NCBI RefSeq assembly: GCF_020360975.1
Contig: NW_025408679.1
Span: 2,108,001-2,172,000, forward strand
Reading direction: 5' to 3'
DNA length: 64,000 bases
Source of the DNA: Hirsutella rhossiliensis
Taxonomy: Eukaryota > Ascomycota > Sordariomycetes > Hypocreales > Ophiocordycipitaceae
The notes beneath the pieces are model-generated. The model was not told the origin of the DNA and did no database searches. It worked only from the letters and a program-made list of their open reading frames with translations. Shown here in pieces: positions 1-11,098 of this stretch (position 1 is the first letter of the stretch; every line of letters begins with the position of its first letter). Both the position numbers and the translations under genes were made by a program.

Positions 1-149
1 ACATAGATGCACAGGTAACACAAGAAATACGTCAGAGCTGTGGTCGCAAACCAAGGACATAATCGAAGGGACGGCGCTGCGGCTTCTGCAGGAACCTAGG
101 GCATAACGCGAGAACTTGTCAGAGAGCTCTAGAGACGTCTGAGGAAAAC

Positions 150-244
150 TCTCACGAAGAGAGCATGCCAAGTGGGCATTGATTGTGTAACAATAGGTGT
201 GATCTCTTGTATTCCCTTGTGTCTCGTTGTGTCTGTCCCTCTTG
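150..244 (+). repeat. Dispersed repeat, copy 1 (inverted partner at 30588-30671)
   Basis: About 95 bases running from TCTCACGAAGAGAGCATGC to TTGTGTCTGTCCCTCTTG recur in inverted orientation at 30588-30671 with only small differences. The sequences outside the shared block differ. It could be a piece of an LTR or of another terminal repeat; I see no coding potential and no target duplication. The rest of positions 1-400 holds nothing I can identify beyond a TATA-like stretch near 269. Confidence 0.7.
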
Positions 245-405
245 CGATGCCCTCTTCTAGGCTCCCTATTTATATCCCCTTTTCAGTTGTATAGGTACAA
301 TATCTAGGAGGCTGGGCTCCTTTCCCAGCCCCCCCTTTGCATACTGACTTTCCCTATCCGTAGTCGCCGAGAGCTCTTTCAGCTTCCCCCGTATATGCAG
401 TCTCT

Positions 406-777
406 CTACAGCCTATGTGGCTGCCTAATGCGGTCTCTAAAGGGATGATTGTGAGGCTCGCACTTCGCGGTGGGCTGCACAGTCCAGCCGCCTCCCGCTC
501 CAGGCTGCTTCTTAAGCCCAAGGGCGAACTTGCAGTCGGTGCATTGTGACGATGTGTTCGGCCGGCTCTTCGACTCGTGTACGCCTGGGTCGTGGTTATC
601 AACGTACGGGCCGTACTTCGTGCAGATGAGCAACACATAGGTCGGCGCACGAGCCGAAGGCTTCGCATTCCGGCGCCTAAGGCCAAAGCCGATCTCCCAG
701 CCTACGGTCTTGCAGGCACGAGTAGCCTCGGCCTCGGACTCGTAGGTGGTAGAGAACACAGTGCTCATGGACTCCAT
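406..777 (-). pseudogene. MULE transposase N-terminal FAR1-like DNA-binding domain, remnant
   Basis: A 123-codon frame starting at 777 (MESMSTVFST) has the layout of the FAR1/WRKY-GCM1 zinc-binding domain that opens many fungal MULE (Mutator-like) transposases. It has a basic strand, then Cys residues (LLICTK, SSQCTDCKF) and a closing CEPHNHP motif, giving C..C..H-x-H ligands. The frame stops at 406. The expected downstream MULE catalytic domain (DDE) and SWIM finger are absent between here and position 1, so this is a truncated remnant. A MULE C-terminal remnant lies at 56867-58140 on the same strand; whether both come from one family cannot be told from sequence alone. The domain call rests on the Cys/His pattern and is moderately secure. 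Confidence 0.6.
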
Positions 778-1360
778 AGCGGCGAGTGGTACGGTGACGT
801 GGGTGGCACGGTCGTGACGGGGGCGGAGCGGCGGTGATAACGGCGTTGCAACCGATTAAGGCGTTGTTAAGATATCGCGAAAAGCTTCACTTACGGGTGA
901 CTGTGTGATGTTGCGCGGCGTGCCTTGTGTGCCGGGGAGGTTTGCCTTGAGGAACGAAGAGACGAAAGGATCCTTCTTCCGCCACCTCCGTAAGCTCGGG
1001 CCACTTAGCGCCCCGTGCGAGCTGCGCCAGCCTTCACCGCCACCTTCCACTCGGCTTCATGCCTTTCCCGAGCCACACAACAACTTCTCCCCTCCCTCTT
1101 TTTTTCCGTTCTCGCCTCCACCGCCCGCGTTGACCGCTCCGGCTCCGGCCCCGCTGCCCGGGCCGGAGCCCTACTTCGACCATGGTCCAGCCCGGCCCCC
1201 CGATGTCCATTTGGATACGGATCCTGTGCTGGGAGACGGTCTACCCCAGAAATCGACGTCATGGGGCCCTTGTCGTATGGGCAAGGACACCATCCACTCC
1301 GCCAAGAACCGTACAACACATGATTGGCCCTCCCGTTTTGCGGGATGTGCTTCTAACCCT

Positions 1361-1903
1361 AAGCCCCGGCGCAACCATCCACTCGTCAACCGGTATAATA
1401 AGTCATTGGCGGTCGGCCTTCGCCACAATCACGACGTCTCGATGATCTTGACCAAGACCAAGGGCCTGGCCATGGTGTACTACATCACGAACTACGCCAC
1501 CAAACTGGATACGCCGATGTGGAAACGCATCGCTCTCGCCGCCGAGGTTGGCCGCCACCTTCGCGAAGCCGGTCGTCCGACGTCTCGCGTACCAGATCCC
1601 GCCCTGCCCGACGACAGGCAGCAGGCAGTATTGAATGAAAGCCGTCAGTTCCTGATGAGAACGGCAAACCGCATCTTCTCCGAGCGACAACTCTCGGCCG
1701 TGGAGGTCTGTTATCACCTCCTTGGATATGACACCGACTTTACCAACGTGCCGCATTGGTCTTTTCTGAACTTGACGGCCCTCTACTGGGCGATCTTTCG
1801 GCTTTGGGCACATCTCCGCCATCAGGCCGGCGAGCTGACGGACGCTAAACAGCCCGCGGAGACAATCCGTCTGAGGCAAGGAGGGCGGACCCTTTATACC
1901 TAG
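1361..1903 (+). pseudogene. Helitron Rep region, C-terminal part (family 1a)
   Basis: About 180 residues align by eye with 36642-37235 (-). Shared landmarks are the VNRYN..AVGLRHNHD segment, YYITNYATK (the conserved Helitron Rep Y..NYATK motif), RQFLMRTANRIFSERQLS and the VEVCYHLLGY segment. In Helitrons this region follows the HUH endonuclease that nicks and joins single strands during rolling-circle transposition. The HUH motif itself is not present upstream. The open frame extends back to 905, but that part is proline-rich and shows no Helitron similarity. The frame ends at a stop at 1901-1903, while the conserved continuation lies in the next frame, so a single-base loss near 1890 is likely. 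Confidence 0.75.
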
Positions 1904-1908
1904 ACGCG

Positions 1909-2187
1909 TACGCGTACCGGGGCCATGTTCTACGAGAGCTATGCCTATATGACTATATGTCAATGATTTATTTGGTGCGTCGGAAAGGCCGGAGTGAAGA
2001 CGATTCTCATATTTTTCTCGATGGGCCCGCTTCCGACTGTGACGGCTGGATGCAACGGCTTCGACGGCCCGACCAGTACGCCGTCCCGATCTTCCAAGGA
2101 TACATCAGCGACGACCATGAGGACGATCACCCAGTCTATATTAAGCGGTACGCTCTAACCCCCCGGCACCGTTTTCGCTCCGTCTGA
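1909..2187 (+). pseudogene. Helitron Rep-helicase linker segment (family 1a)
   Basis: Read in the frame of 1921, this stretch gives a LCLYDYMSM segment that matches LCLYDYISI in copy b (near 36630 on the minus strand). It is followed by a W..QRLRRP..A....GY.S.D...DD stretch also shared with 36385-36579. It therefore links the Rep end (another frame) to the helicase (a third frame). The switch to the helicase frame occurs near the C-run at 2159-2164; the helicase frame is already open there and runs straight into the conserved ALFVPWE segment. Confidence 0.65.
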
Positions 2188-2215
2188 CACTCTCTGTAGA
2201 AACTCTGTCCTACAT

Positions 2216-4522
2216 TTGGCGTTATTCGTCCCTTGGGAAAACTTCATTTCTGAGAGCCTAGGCGATATAACTGACATATGGACGACGCATCGGGCGGGCC
2301 TTTGTCCCCGCCTACGTTTCTACGTCTCTAACATTTGTCTTTTGAGGAAGTCTGCCGAAGACGCGCGTAAGGACGCGAAGCTCTGGGCTAGTCGATCGGA
2401 GGGCGATGACACAAATGACGTCGAGTACCCACTTGATGATGGCCGATACGAAGAAGAGCCTCCAGTGCTGGCTCATCGTCAGGCCTACAGAGCTCTACTC
2501 CATATTTTGCGAAATGCAGTGCAGGACACGGACGCGACGAGAGACTCACCCGTCCTTGGAGATTTCATACGCGATCTATGCGAAGAGAACCTGACTGAAG
2601 AAGAGCAACCTTTGGTGCAACGTCAGCAGGATTTGTACCGGAATATACCCCATGATCAAGGTGATGCCTTGTGCCAATTCCCAATATCCCGAGACGATGT
2701 CCAAGCAGCGGCCAAGGCCCAACAGCTAATGCATCTTCGGATGCTTGACGACATTGAGAGTGGTTCTCAGGGGACCATGCTTTCCGCGGATGGCGCCGAC
2801 ATCGACGATACGCTAGCTCGCTACGGCGATACGGAGTCCGCTGCTGCGCTCCCGGGCAGCGACCTCAATGAACAAGGCCCTCGGATGCTTGTCGACGTCA
2901 GTCCGGCAACTAGCTTCGCAGAGATGGGACACACCACCGCGGCCAGCTTTACACTGAACTATCCACAGAACACGGCCCTTCAACTCGTTTGCGTGTTTCT
3001 GGACAAGTATACTGCCAATCCGGACTCAGCGGGTCAGCATCTTCAATACACCGGCGGGCCGGGTGGCACGGGAAAGTCGAGGATTATCGATGCCCTGAAG
3101 GACGTGTTCGCGGCGAGGAACCAGCCACATCTTCTGCAGATAACCGGCACATCGGGCAGTTCGGCGGCCCAGATTGGCGGCACGACCATCCACTCGGCCT
3201 GTGGGTTAGATTCCCATCGCGATCCAAACAAACCGCCTCCCCCCTTCTCGGAGGCGAAGAAGTGGATATGGAAACAGAAGCTGGTACTCGTGATTGACGA
3301 GGTCAGTATGCTGGGAGGAGCCACTCTGCACAACGTCAGTCGTCACCTGCAGGCACTCCGTGACTGTCCGGACGAACCGTTTGGTGGGATGCCCGTCGTT
3401 CTACTGATGGGAGACTTCTACCAGTTCGCCCCCGTGCGGGAAACAAGCCTACTGATCATCAGACCGCCGGACCGAACAGAGACCCCCCTGCGACAAGCGA
3501 CCATCTCTCACCACAGCGGCTGCAGATTGTGGCATCTGTTCAAAACCGTGGTGCTCCTCGAAGACCAAGTCCGCGCACGCAACGATCCCCAACTCCGTGC
3601 ACTCCTGGATCGAGTTCGTAACGGGCGCCAGACCCATGAAGATCTGAGCTTGCTCAATGCCAACATTGTAGGACGCTCCCAAATCACCTTCCATGATGGT
3701 TTGCGCGCTATAACGCCGCTGAACCGCACCCGCTGGGCCCTCAACATGGAAGCTGTCGTGGGCTGGGCGCGCTTCAACAAGCGGCATATCCGTATCTTTG
3801 TCTCGACTCACACCTGGCGTAGCGGCGCGCTTTCTCCAGACATCGTAGCGCGAACCATCGGACAAGGCGACGACTCTGCCTGCAAAGTCCCCGGCGTCTT
3901 ATTCTACGCCCAGGGCATGCCCGTGGTTGTGAACAAGAACATCTACACTGGCCTGAAGGTTGTGAATGGGGCCGACTTTACTGCCGTGGATGTAATAATC
4001 GATCCCAATCACCCGGGATACTGCTTGGCAGATGACGTGACCATCCACTTCGGGCCACCGCTCGGCATTCTTCTGCAGTCCGAGGAGACGAAGGCCTTGG
4101 CGATACCGTCCCTCCCGGTGGGGACGGTACTCATCCGACCCATGTCGCATACGCTCGATTCGACTAACTCTCACTTCAAATTCTTGTCGGCAAGATGCAC
4201 GCGACGTGGATTACCCGTTGCGCCAGCGTTCGTCCTCACGGACTACAAATCCCAGGGTAAAACGTTCGTGGAGGTACTCTTGGAGCTGCGTGGAAATCAT
4301 CTGACCAATGGCGAACCCTCCAAATGCGATTTCACGAGCCTCTATGTTCAACTGTCCAGGTGTACTACGCTTCATGGCATCAAGCTCCTCAGTCCCGTGA
4401 GATACCAGGATTTTATTGACAATACGCTAGATCGAGCCATGCTTGATGGAATGCGCAGACTCACAAACTTGGCGGCGCAAACGAGACGGGCATATGAGGG
4501 TGGCGATTCAGAAAAGCAGTGA
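2216..4522 (+). CDS. Helitron Pif1-type DNA helicase (family 1a)
   Basis: This frame of about 768 codons is a superfamily 1B helicase that would unwind the donor strand during Helitron transposition. Seen in order: ALFVPWENF at the start, a charged spacer, Walker A GGPGGTGKSR near residue 280, a GTTIHSACG motif, Walker B VLVIDEVSML near residue 360, the MGDFYQFAP motif, and C-terminal helicase motifs including TDYKSQGKTF and SLYVQLSRC. The listed start is a TTG at 2216; the frame is open upstream to about 2168 and is really the downstream part of a Rep-helicase fusion. No internal stop is seen, which is unusual here given the broken Rep part. A short gene remnant on the opposite strand ends 48 bases downstream. 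Confidence 0.85.
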   Translation: MALFVPWENFISESLGDITDIWTTHRAGLCPRLRFYVSNICLLRKSAEDARKDAKLWASRSEGDDTNDVEYPLDDGRYEEEPPVLAHRQAYRALLHILRNAVQDTDATRDSPVLGDFIRDLCEENLTEEEQPLVQRQQDLYRNIPHDQGDALCQFPISRDDVQAAAKAQQLMHLRMLDDIESGSQGTMLSADGADIDDTLARYGDTESAAALPGSDLNEQGPRMLVDVSPATSFAEMGHTTAASFTLNYPQNTALQLVCVFLDKYTANPDSAGQHLQYTGGPGGTGKSRIIDALKDVFAARNQPHLLQITGTSGSSAAQIGGTTIHSACGLDSHRDPNKPPPPFSEAKKWIWKQKLVLVIDEVSMLGGATLHNVSRHLQALRDCPDEPFGGMPVVLLMGDFYQFAPVRETSLLIIRPPDRTETPLRQATISHHSGCRLWHLFKTVVLLEDQVRARNDPQLRALLDRVRNGRQTHEDLSLLNANIVGRSQITFHDGLRAITPLNRTRWALNMEAVVGWARFNKRHIRIFVSTHTWRSGALSPDIVARTIGQGDDSACKVPGVLFYAQGMPVVVNKNIYTGLKVVNGADFTAVDVIIDPNHPGYCLADDVTIHFGPPLGILLQSEETKALAIPSLPVGTVLIRPMSHTLDSTNSHFKFLSARCTRRGLPVAPAFVLTDYKSQGKTFVEVLLELRGNHLTNGEPSKCDFTSLYVQLSRCTTLHGIKLLSPVRYQDFIDNTLDRAMLDGMRRLTNLAAQTRRAYEGGDSEKQ

Positions 4523-4569
4523 CAGTGGTCAATCCGATCGTTCATGTAGCCTTTTCGTGTGTAGAAGAG

Positions 4570-5016
4570 TCACACCTGATAAGGTGACCGGGCCGCACGC
4601 CAATCGTCTGGATCTCGCTCCCCTCCCTTCCCAGAGCGCAAGTGCTTTTGGCTTTCACGATAATTCACCCACCATTTCTCAAACGCGTGGCGGCTGTAAA
4701 GCCATCTCGGCGGCCCGTCTCCTTCCCCGAACAGGTCCAGGATATGGTCGCAGAACATCCACACTCCTTCAAGATGCTGCGGATAAAATGACTTCCTGTC
4801 CTTACGCGCGACCACGACGGTGCCAACTTGTGACTGCCATTCTGGAGGTGCAAACTCGGAGTTGGCATCAATATTGAGGTACGTAGCAATCTGGTTGTCG
4901 AGGTCTGCCTCGTTGACGGACTGAGTCCCCGTCCGATACAGGACCAGCGGGACCTCGATGAGCGCTGGGACGGACGGCACCGACTGCGAAAACACGACAT
5001 GATTCGCAGGGATTGT
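4570..5016 (-). pseudogene. 3' half of an uncharacterised gene split by a hAT insertion
   Basis: This is the C-terminal half (about 147 codons, stop at 4570) of a gene whose 5' half lies 14.5 kb away at 19536-19763. The two halves share the 8-bp duplication and read it in the same codon phase (Thr-Ile-Pro on both sides), so removing the insert and one duplication restores one frame of about 224 codons. Visible features are IEVPLVLYRTGT, LDNQIATYLNID, FAPPEWQSQVGTVVVARKD, HLEGVWMFCDHILDLFGEG and a Trp-rich end. I do not recognise a named family; the texture is that of a folded, conserved fungal protein. The frame continues upstream of 5016 into transposon sequence, which is not part of the gene. 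Confidence 0.8.
5009..5016 (+). repeat. Target-site duplication, left (GGGATTGT) of outer hAT
   Basis: GGGATTGT immediately precedes the terminal sequence TAGGGGTGATAT at 5017 and is repeated exactly at 19528-19535, immediately after the inverted terminus at 19527. Eight bases is the size of duplication made by hAT transposases. Confidence 0.93.
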
Positions 5017-5446
5017 TAGGGGTGATATACGAAGGTGAATTTTTTGAAGATTTTGAATGAAGGATGAATCAAATGAATTGAATTTTTGGGATCTCGATTC
5101 AAAATCTTCAAGCTCCAATTTTCGCGATTCAAGTTGGGTTTGGGCCAATTCAGGCCATTCATGAATGGTTTGAAGGGATCCCCCTAAACGAAGTGAATTT
5201 GGTGTGTACCTAAGCGATTGCAAAAATACCTCAAAACTCCAATAAGTAGTATATAGTTTTATAGCCCTCTGAGAAGTGTCTTGATAATCCCGAATACCAC
5301 AAAAATTAACTTACATAAATACTGATCCGCATGTCCTAGGCAAATCGCTGAAAATAAGCACTTTCAAAAGCTCTGCCGAATCCTCAAAATGCGTCGGTAC
5401 AACGCGTTCGAATCGCCATTGTGCACGGCTACACACTCGTAGAGCC

Positions 5447-7104
5447 TCAATCCTCCGAAGCCTCCATTGTACCTAGATAAGGGGTTGATATCGCAGACTT
5501 ATTGGCTTGGGAAGCAAGAGGTTTGGGGGTGGGAGGTTCGGTGGGAGCCTCGGTAGGACCCTCGGTGGGAACTTCCGCCGGAGCAGGGGGTTTAGGAGGA
5601 GAATTCTCGCCTGAACGCAGATTAGCATTACACACAAACAATGAGGGTATATTCATACCATTTACCAGCATTCCCGGAATGTGGTCTGGTCTCCAAATAA
5701 TACTATTAGCGAAGGGCAAGATGTCATACTCCATGGCCGCCTTGATCAACGCCTGATCGATCTTATCTTCCTGAGTATAAGCACTCCGTAGAAGTGTTAG
5801 TACTCGCGCTGTATCTGCCTTCAAAGCGTGACGGCGGATACCGAATTCGTCTCTACAACCACTGAAGAGGCGTTCCACGTCAACTTCAGAGCCAGGGACA
5901 GAGAGGAGATCACGCGCCGCCGCAGCCAAAAGTGGCCACTCCTCCTTGTGTTCTTTCCACCACTTCCGTAAGAAGTCTGGAGACTTTGCAATAGACTCGT
6001 CGAACTCTATTCGGGAAGTTGCAAACCACCGTTCAAGCTCCGAAATAGGGATCGCCGCGCCCGCCTCCGCCTCCTTCGCCTTCTTCATTTGGATGGCTCT
6101 CCACTGCGCAATGGAGACTCCTTGAGGACGCTCAGCTGGTCTGGATTGGCTCATAGATGAGTTTGTGGCATCCAATGTTGCTAGCTCCGGCCACTCCGTT
6201 CTGAAATACTTTTGACTTTAGCCATAATCTCAGAGTATTGATCCGGTATCATCATTTCTAGTTGGTGAGCTTTATACCGCGGATCCAGGATGTGAGCTGC
6301 GAATAGCATCATTTGATCGTCAAGCTTCTTCATATATGTAACGTGTTTTGCTTTGCCCTTCGAGAAGGCGTTTCGAATGGACATATCAAGGTCTGAAAAG
6401 TCGCCAACCCCTTCGACTACATCATCAAGGAGAGCTTCCAAATCCCAATAGATATCGAGACTTTGTGAGATCTGCGGCATAGCTTCGGAGACTTTCAGAG
6501 TGTGGTCTTTAAACGGCTTCAGAACCTTCCGTAGTTGATAGAGCGCGACAATCTCTTCCGATAAGGGCAGGGGGCACTTGACTTGCTGGTGAGTATCAAC
6601 GAACTCGGTATATTCTGCCTCAAGCTCCAGGAATTGGTCAATCATGTCGTAGGTCGAATTCCAGCGAGTGTCGACATCGTAGGTTGGCTTCCGATGGTGC
6701 GTGCGGGGCATGCTTTTGAAGTCTTGCTCCCTAGGCCCGGATCTCAGCATCCAGAGATTAAGGAGGCGGATTTTGGCAATCCCACTTCGACTAGAGTCTC
6801 CCGGAACGGTGTAGTTGTTGCTTTTATTCTCTTCGTCCCACTTATCCAGCATCTTCTTGGCTTCCTTCGCTGTGCCTGCCTTGAGATCTTGCAGGACGCC
6901 CTCGCAAATGAGTGAGGTAATGTGAGCTAGACAGCGGATCCAACTCTTCCTGCCGTGAAAGCGCATGCGGGCCTCCCTATTGGGCTCACCTTGTCGTCGA
7001 ACTTGATCTTGAGAGAATCGTACAGAGACTGACAGAGCGTGCCGTTGTTGGCGGCGTTGTCTCCCGTAATGGCGAGAAGCTTGGGCTTGAGCCTGAGCTC
7101 CTCA
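5447..7104 (-). pseudogene. hAT transposase, central and C-terminal part (outer element)
   Basis: Read on the minus strand from 7104 down: a GDNAANN motif, SWIRCLAHI (the conserved hAT R-C-x-H region), DVDTRWNSTYDM, and the C-terminal dimerisation domain with PLLAAAARDLLSVPGSEVDVERLFSGCRD. A Pro/Thr/Glu-rich tail ends at 5447. hAT transposases cut and paste DNA using a DDE nuclease in an RNase H fold; the helical dimerisation domain is the family hallmark. Two frame breaks (near 6975 and 6205) each fit loss of one base from a C-run or A-run inside conserved sequence. The N-terminal part is at 15836-16910; the inner hAT separates them. Confidence 0.85.
7097..7104 (+). repeat. Target-site duplication, left (GCTCCTCA) of inner hAT
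   Basis: GCTCCTCA directly precedes the terminus CAGTGATCGG at 7105 and is repeated exactly at 15828-15835 after the inverted terminus. It fits the 8-bp duplication of hAT elements and lies in the coding sequence of the outer transposase. Confidence 0.95.
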
Positions 7105-7883
7105 CAGTGATCGGAATGGTCCGGTATGAGTTGGTATTGGTATGGTAAATACCGCCAAGACCTGGTATGGTAAATACCGCCAAGACCTGGTATGGTTTGA
7201 CAAAAACTTGATACCATGGTATTACCGGTATACCGAATCATACCAGTAACGCTAAAAATAAGCTCAGGTAAGAGGCTCACTGCGGAGAATGACCAGGCAG
7301 AATCCGAGCGGCGATGATTCCAGTGTCATCTGTAGGGCTTATTGACCAGTTTTCTGCCAGTTTATCTACTCCATTCCATCATGAATACCATCATCCTCAC
7401 AATATCGACCTGGCTACCTTGGTCAGGTCGATCCGGCACCGAACGGATGCTTTTCGTCTTTGCTGCCGGGTAGCTATCCCAGGAAGGCCCGAAGGTAAGG
7501 CTAGTGTTAGTGCGTAAAATACTTCGAACACCCGTTAAGTTGCCAAGGCAAGGGGCTTAACGGCTGAATATCCAGCCCGAAGGGTGAACATCGTATTCCT
7601 GCAATTCAACTTTCCTAGGGGACCCCTAGAACCCCTTTGCCTGCGGCGGCCATCCAGCTGTTTAAACCGCTCCTTGACTGGCCCAATCTAACTATATACC
7701 CTATATCGAACCTCCCCCTTCCCTGTAGCTTATAGGAAGACGTCGTTTAGTCAAGGTAGAGTGGTGGATACGGTGCATCGCTCAGCTGTTGACCCTGACG
7801 CCGTTGTTGGTCAGCGAGGCGCATCTTCATCCCTGCTTTAGCCTTTGTAGTTAGCCGTAAACGCAGCACGTAGGGAGACAGGC

Positions 7884-9220
7884 TTATAAACCTTCTGTCG
7901 GCGTGTGGTTATAGAGGCTCTGACGATCGAAAGGCGCCTCAAGGAGTAAGCCTTGCAGCGACGTAACCCGTGACACAGCAACATAGCTAATACCGGCCTG
8001 GAAGTCGCGTGTAGCGAGATCAGTAACTATTTGCTCCTTCGTTAGGCTCTGGCATTTGTGAACAGTGATAGCAAACGCCACCATCAGGGGAAACTGCGTG
8101 CGAGCGCAGGTCTCGTTGCCCATAAGGAAATCACGCCTGACTGGGAGGATGGGTGAGATTTTCCTGCCCTCGTTAGTTATTAGATATGGCGGTCCATCGT
8201 AGCTATCAAAGTCCACCATAATAACGGCCGGGGATCTTCCATGGTTCGGCGCCTGGGTTCCAGGCGATATCGTATACAGTACCCTGGGCACCGTTAACTA
8301 GGCCAGCTGGCTGCCATAGGTTAGTAGTGAGCATTACCCTGGCGCCCTTAGCAACAGGGAACTTGTTAGATAGATTGCCAGCATTGTCGCTTGGTGCCTG
8401 CCCCGCGCCCTTGCCCTGATTCTTTGCCTCCACCTGTATTGCCGGGGCGTTGAGATGCACCATATGCTCGTAATTGTATTCGTTGACCCGGGCCCTGGTA
8501 GAATACACCCGCAAAGCGGCCCTGAAGCTGTCAACCTCGCTCTGCGTTAGCCTGGACTGTACCCGACTGCTAAGGAGGTTCCAGGACGGTATGGATAACT
8601 TGACTTCACGCAGTTCCTGCAACGCCCGACGGAACTGAGCCTGATCATCACCAGCCTGGCGCTGTACCGTGGTCAGGAAGACGGTGCGGTCAAATAACCG
8701 GTAGGCCACCTGCCCTCTCCTTTCCAACGAAGACAGGCTGGTGCTAGTCGAATACAGGGCTTTTGCCGGACTGGTGGTAACTGGAAGAAATCGCCCACAA
8801 GCAAGACGCTCACACCACCAAAGAACTCGAGGCTACGCTGTGGAAAGGCCTGTCGCAGACGGGAATCGATCCGCGCGAGCTGCTCAATCCCCAGCATGCT
8901 CTTTCATCGATCACGAGGTATTTGACGTGCCGTAGGCGGGACTGAAGGGCGGCTGCGTCGGCTGGGGGAAGGTCGGTAAAAGCACCACCTACTGGGAGGC
9001 GTAGCAATGAATGAATGGTGCTGCCCTGTATCTGGTTACTCGCAACGCCTGTTGGCGCTACGCGGCAAATAGGGCTAGGATTCGGCAGAGCGGCCGCCTG
9101 AAGATGGGAGGAAAGCACCTTGATAAGGAACGACTTGCCGGTGCCACCACCACCATCAACGTGGAGAAGGATTTGAGTGGGATTTCGCGCCTGGAAGTGG
9201 CCCATGAATGTGTCGTACAC
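7884..9220 (-). pseudogene. Helitron Pif1-type helicase (family 2a)
   Basis: Read downward from 9220: YDTFMGHFQ, Walker A DGGGGTGKSF, a STIHSLLRLP motif, Walker B KYLVIDE, then LLVGDFFQLPPV (in another frame), NLWQPAGLVNGAQGTVYDIAW, and the C-terminal FAITVHKCQSL and SYVAVSRV motifs. Together these make a complete superfamily 1B helicase spread over three frames, with breaks near 8890, 8720 and 8240. In its sister at 47713-49686 the same motifs occur in the same order. It would unwind DNA during rolling-circle transposition. The Rep part lies directly upstream on the same strand. Confidence 0.85.
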
Positions 9221-9696
9221 GAGCCGTTGTTGTGGATTCAGCGTATTACGCCATTGAGGCCAAGGACCTCCACATCGTTGGCCATGGGGTGGCTAGCGAT
9301 AAGGTCCTTCCAGTAGCCATCTCGAAGTTCCGGATATGTACCCATGCCGTGTCCAGTCGTAATTGACGTCGATATCGCGGCGGCCAAGAAGGTCAAGAAC
9401 TTCCTGGGTAAGGGGTGGTCAGGTAAAGGGCAGCGAGGCGAATCCAGTCTTCGTCATCAAATTCTTCCCCACAGGCAGAGCCTCATATTGATCATCTTGA
9501 GGCTGTAATCGAGCCTCTTTTGGCTGGCCGTAATGGTCATCACCATGATTGTGATGCTGCCAACAATAGGAGAAGGCCTGAACGTGGGAACTAAAAGCCT
9601 GGCCGTCGATGTTGCCTGGCCGCCATTGCTTCCATGCGGAAGGGTCTCTAGAGCGGAAATTCCAGTGTTTGAGGAAGGAAACGTAGGTCAGGTCCT

Positions 9697-11098
9697 TCAG
9701 GGCTTCCGGGCGCTGACCGTACTTTTCGTAGACGTTGGGGCCTCGTCAACCTCATCGCCGTCAATGCGTAAGGAGCGGGAATGTCTGTCAGGATGACGGC
9801 AGTCAACGTATAGGCAGATTCGTGAGCCCTCCTGTAACGGCAGGCCGAGGAGTAAGTGGCTAACCTCCTGCTTCGAGTAATCCCGTTCAGCAACTAGCTG
9901 ATTCAGGAGCTTTGACGTGAAAGAAATCAGGGGGTTGTGGTCCTTGACCCGGGGCATCAGCGCCTTCCCAATCTGGGCAAAAGACTCGCTCTTCTTTTCT
10001 GACTTGGAGCAGTATTTGGCTGCGTAATCGATCACCTGCTGGAGGCTCGTGCAGGGAGAGACATCTGTATTGGCTAGCCATGCAACGGTAAGCAAGCGGT
10101 TGTAGTGGTTAATCTGGCCATCGTTCCTCCCACCCCTAAAGGTCCAGTGCTTGGAGTGAGGCAACTTGTCAAGGGAGGCTAGTAGGCGCTGTCCGTGAGG
10201 AAATCCAAATCGGCACTCTACCTGCTTGGTATGCTTATTGCGCTGCATACAGTAGTTGTTGCAGCGGTGGCGTTGCACGCGGTTGACTACCATCGATAGG
10301 AACTGAACGGTAAGGGCTGCTCCAATAGATTGCTGATCAGGATTCCCTTCCCAGGAGCCTGTATTCGATGAGGCTCTGGGTTAACGGCAGATACGTGATA
10401 TCCCCAGATACGGGCAAATCGCTCCCGGGATCGATTATCGTCAGGATCCAAGTCTGGGTGGCCACTTAACCAATATAGGCCATGGTGGTGACTGGACCCC
10501 CTGCCCTGCCACTCATAGCGGCCCCAAAGGTCCGTTAGGTTGAACTTCTGCTTCAGGACAATAGTCGTCGAAGCGTATAACGCTTGTAGAAGTGGTAGGC
10601 GGCGATGTGGGCGTTGTCTCGCAGTAGTTGCCGGGACAGGACCATGCGCGCCGCCTCAGGAGCTGCTTTCCACTCTTGGAATCGAGGCATGTGACGATAT
10701 AGTGATTCCCAGTGGTAATCGGCCGCACTTGCAGTAACGAAAAGGCCAGGTCTGCCCAGATTGTAGGCATATGCTTCCAATTCCTTCCTTTGCTTATACC
10801 AATACGGCCGGGTGCCCCTGATTACCGCGGCTTGGCGCGTGATCGACTGGATCAGGTCCTGAGCCTCTGGCTCATCAGGCTCAGCCATCGCTTCCTCTAG
10901 GTCAGCGCGTGTAAGGGGTTGACGGCGGCTGTCGCGTTGCTTGACGAAGTAGTCACTTCGCTTTCGGACCTGCGCACGTAGCAGCGTGTTGAGGGCGACG
11001 AAAGGCCACGTTTTATGGCGGGCAAAACGTCCGTCATGCCATCTCATCGCATGGCCAAGGTAGTCCTGGTACGTGATGCTCCGTAGGCGAGGCTCCAC
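9697..11098 (-). pseudogene. Helitron Rep nuclease region (family 2a)
   Basis: From 11098 down: MEPRLRSITYQDYLGHAMRW, RGTRPYWYKQRKELEAYAY, and then, in another frame around 10490-10540, WGRYEWQGRG followed by SSHHHGLYW. The latter carries the HUH (H-x-H) metal-binding motif. Next come NRVQRHRCNNYC and DYAAKYCSKSEKK, the conserved Y..KY segment carrying candidate catalytic tyrosines. This is the Helitron_like_N nuclease that nicks donor DNA and forms a 5'-phosphotyrosine link. Breaks near 10550 and 10300 split it into three frames. The sequence from 9221 to 9690 links to the helicase. Confidence 0.82.

Larger units (their letters stand above)
905..4522 (+). mobile_element. Helitron family 1, copy a (5'-truncated)
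   Basis: This rolling-circle transposon carries the C-terminal part of its Rep region and a full Pif1-type helicase on the + strand. Its order and motifs match the longer copy at 33943-40026 (-) and the fragment at 20430-21200. The N-terminal zinc-binding region, the DUF6570-like region and the HUH nuclease motif are missing, replaced by GC-rich, proline-rich sequence at 905-1360. The frame shifts near 1890-1915 and again at a C-run at 2159-2164. I could not fix the element ends: Helitrons leave no target duplication and I see no secure TC..CTRR termini. Confidence 0.8.

Noticed and set aside
905..1360. N-terminal third of the 332-codon frame as part of the Helitron protein
   Set aside because: It is proline-rich, lacks similarity to the family 1b copy, and overlaps repeat motifs.
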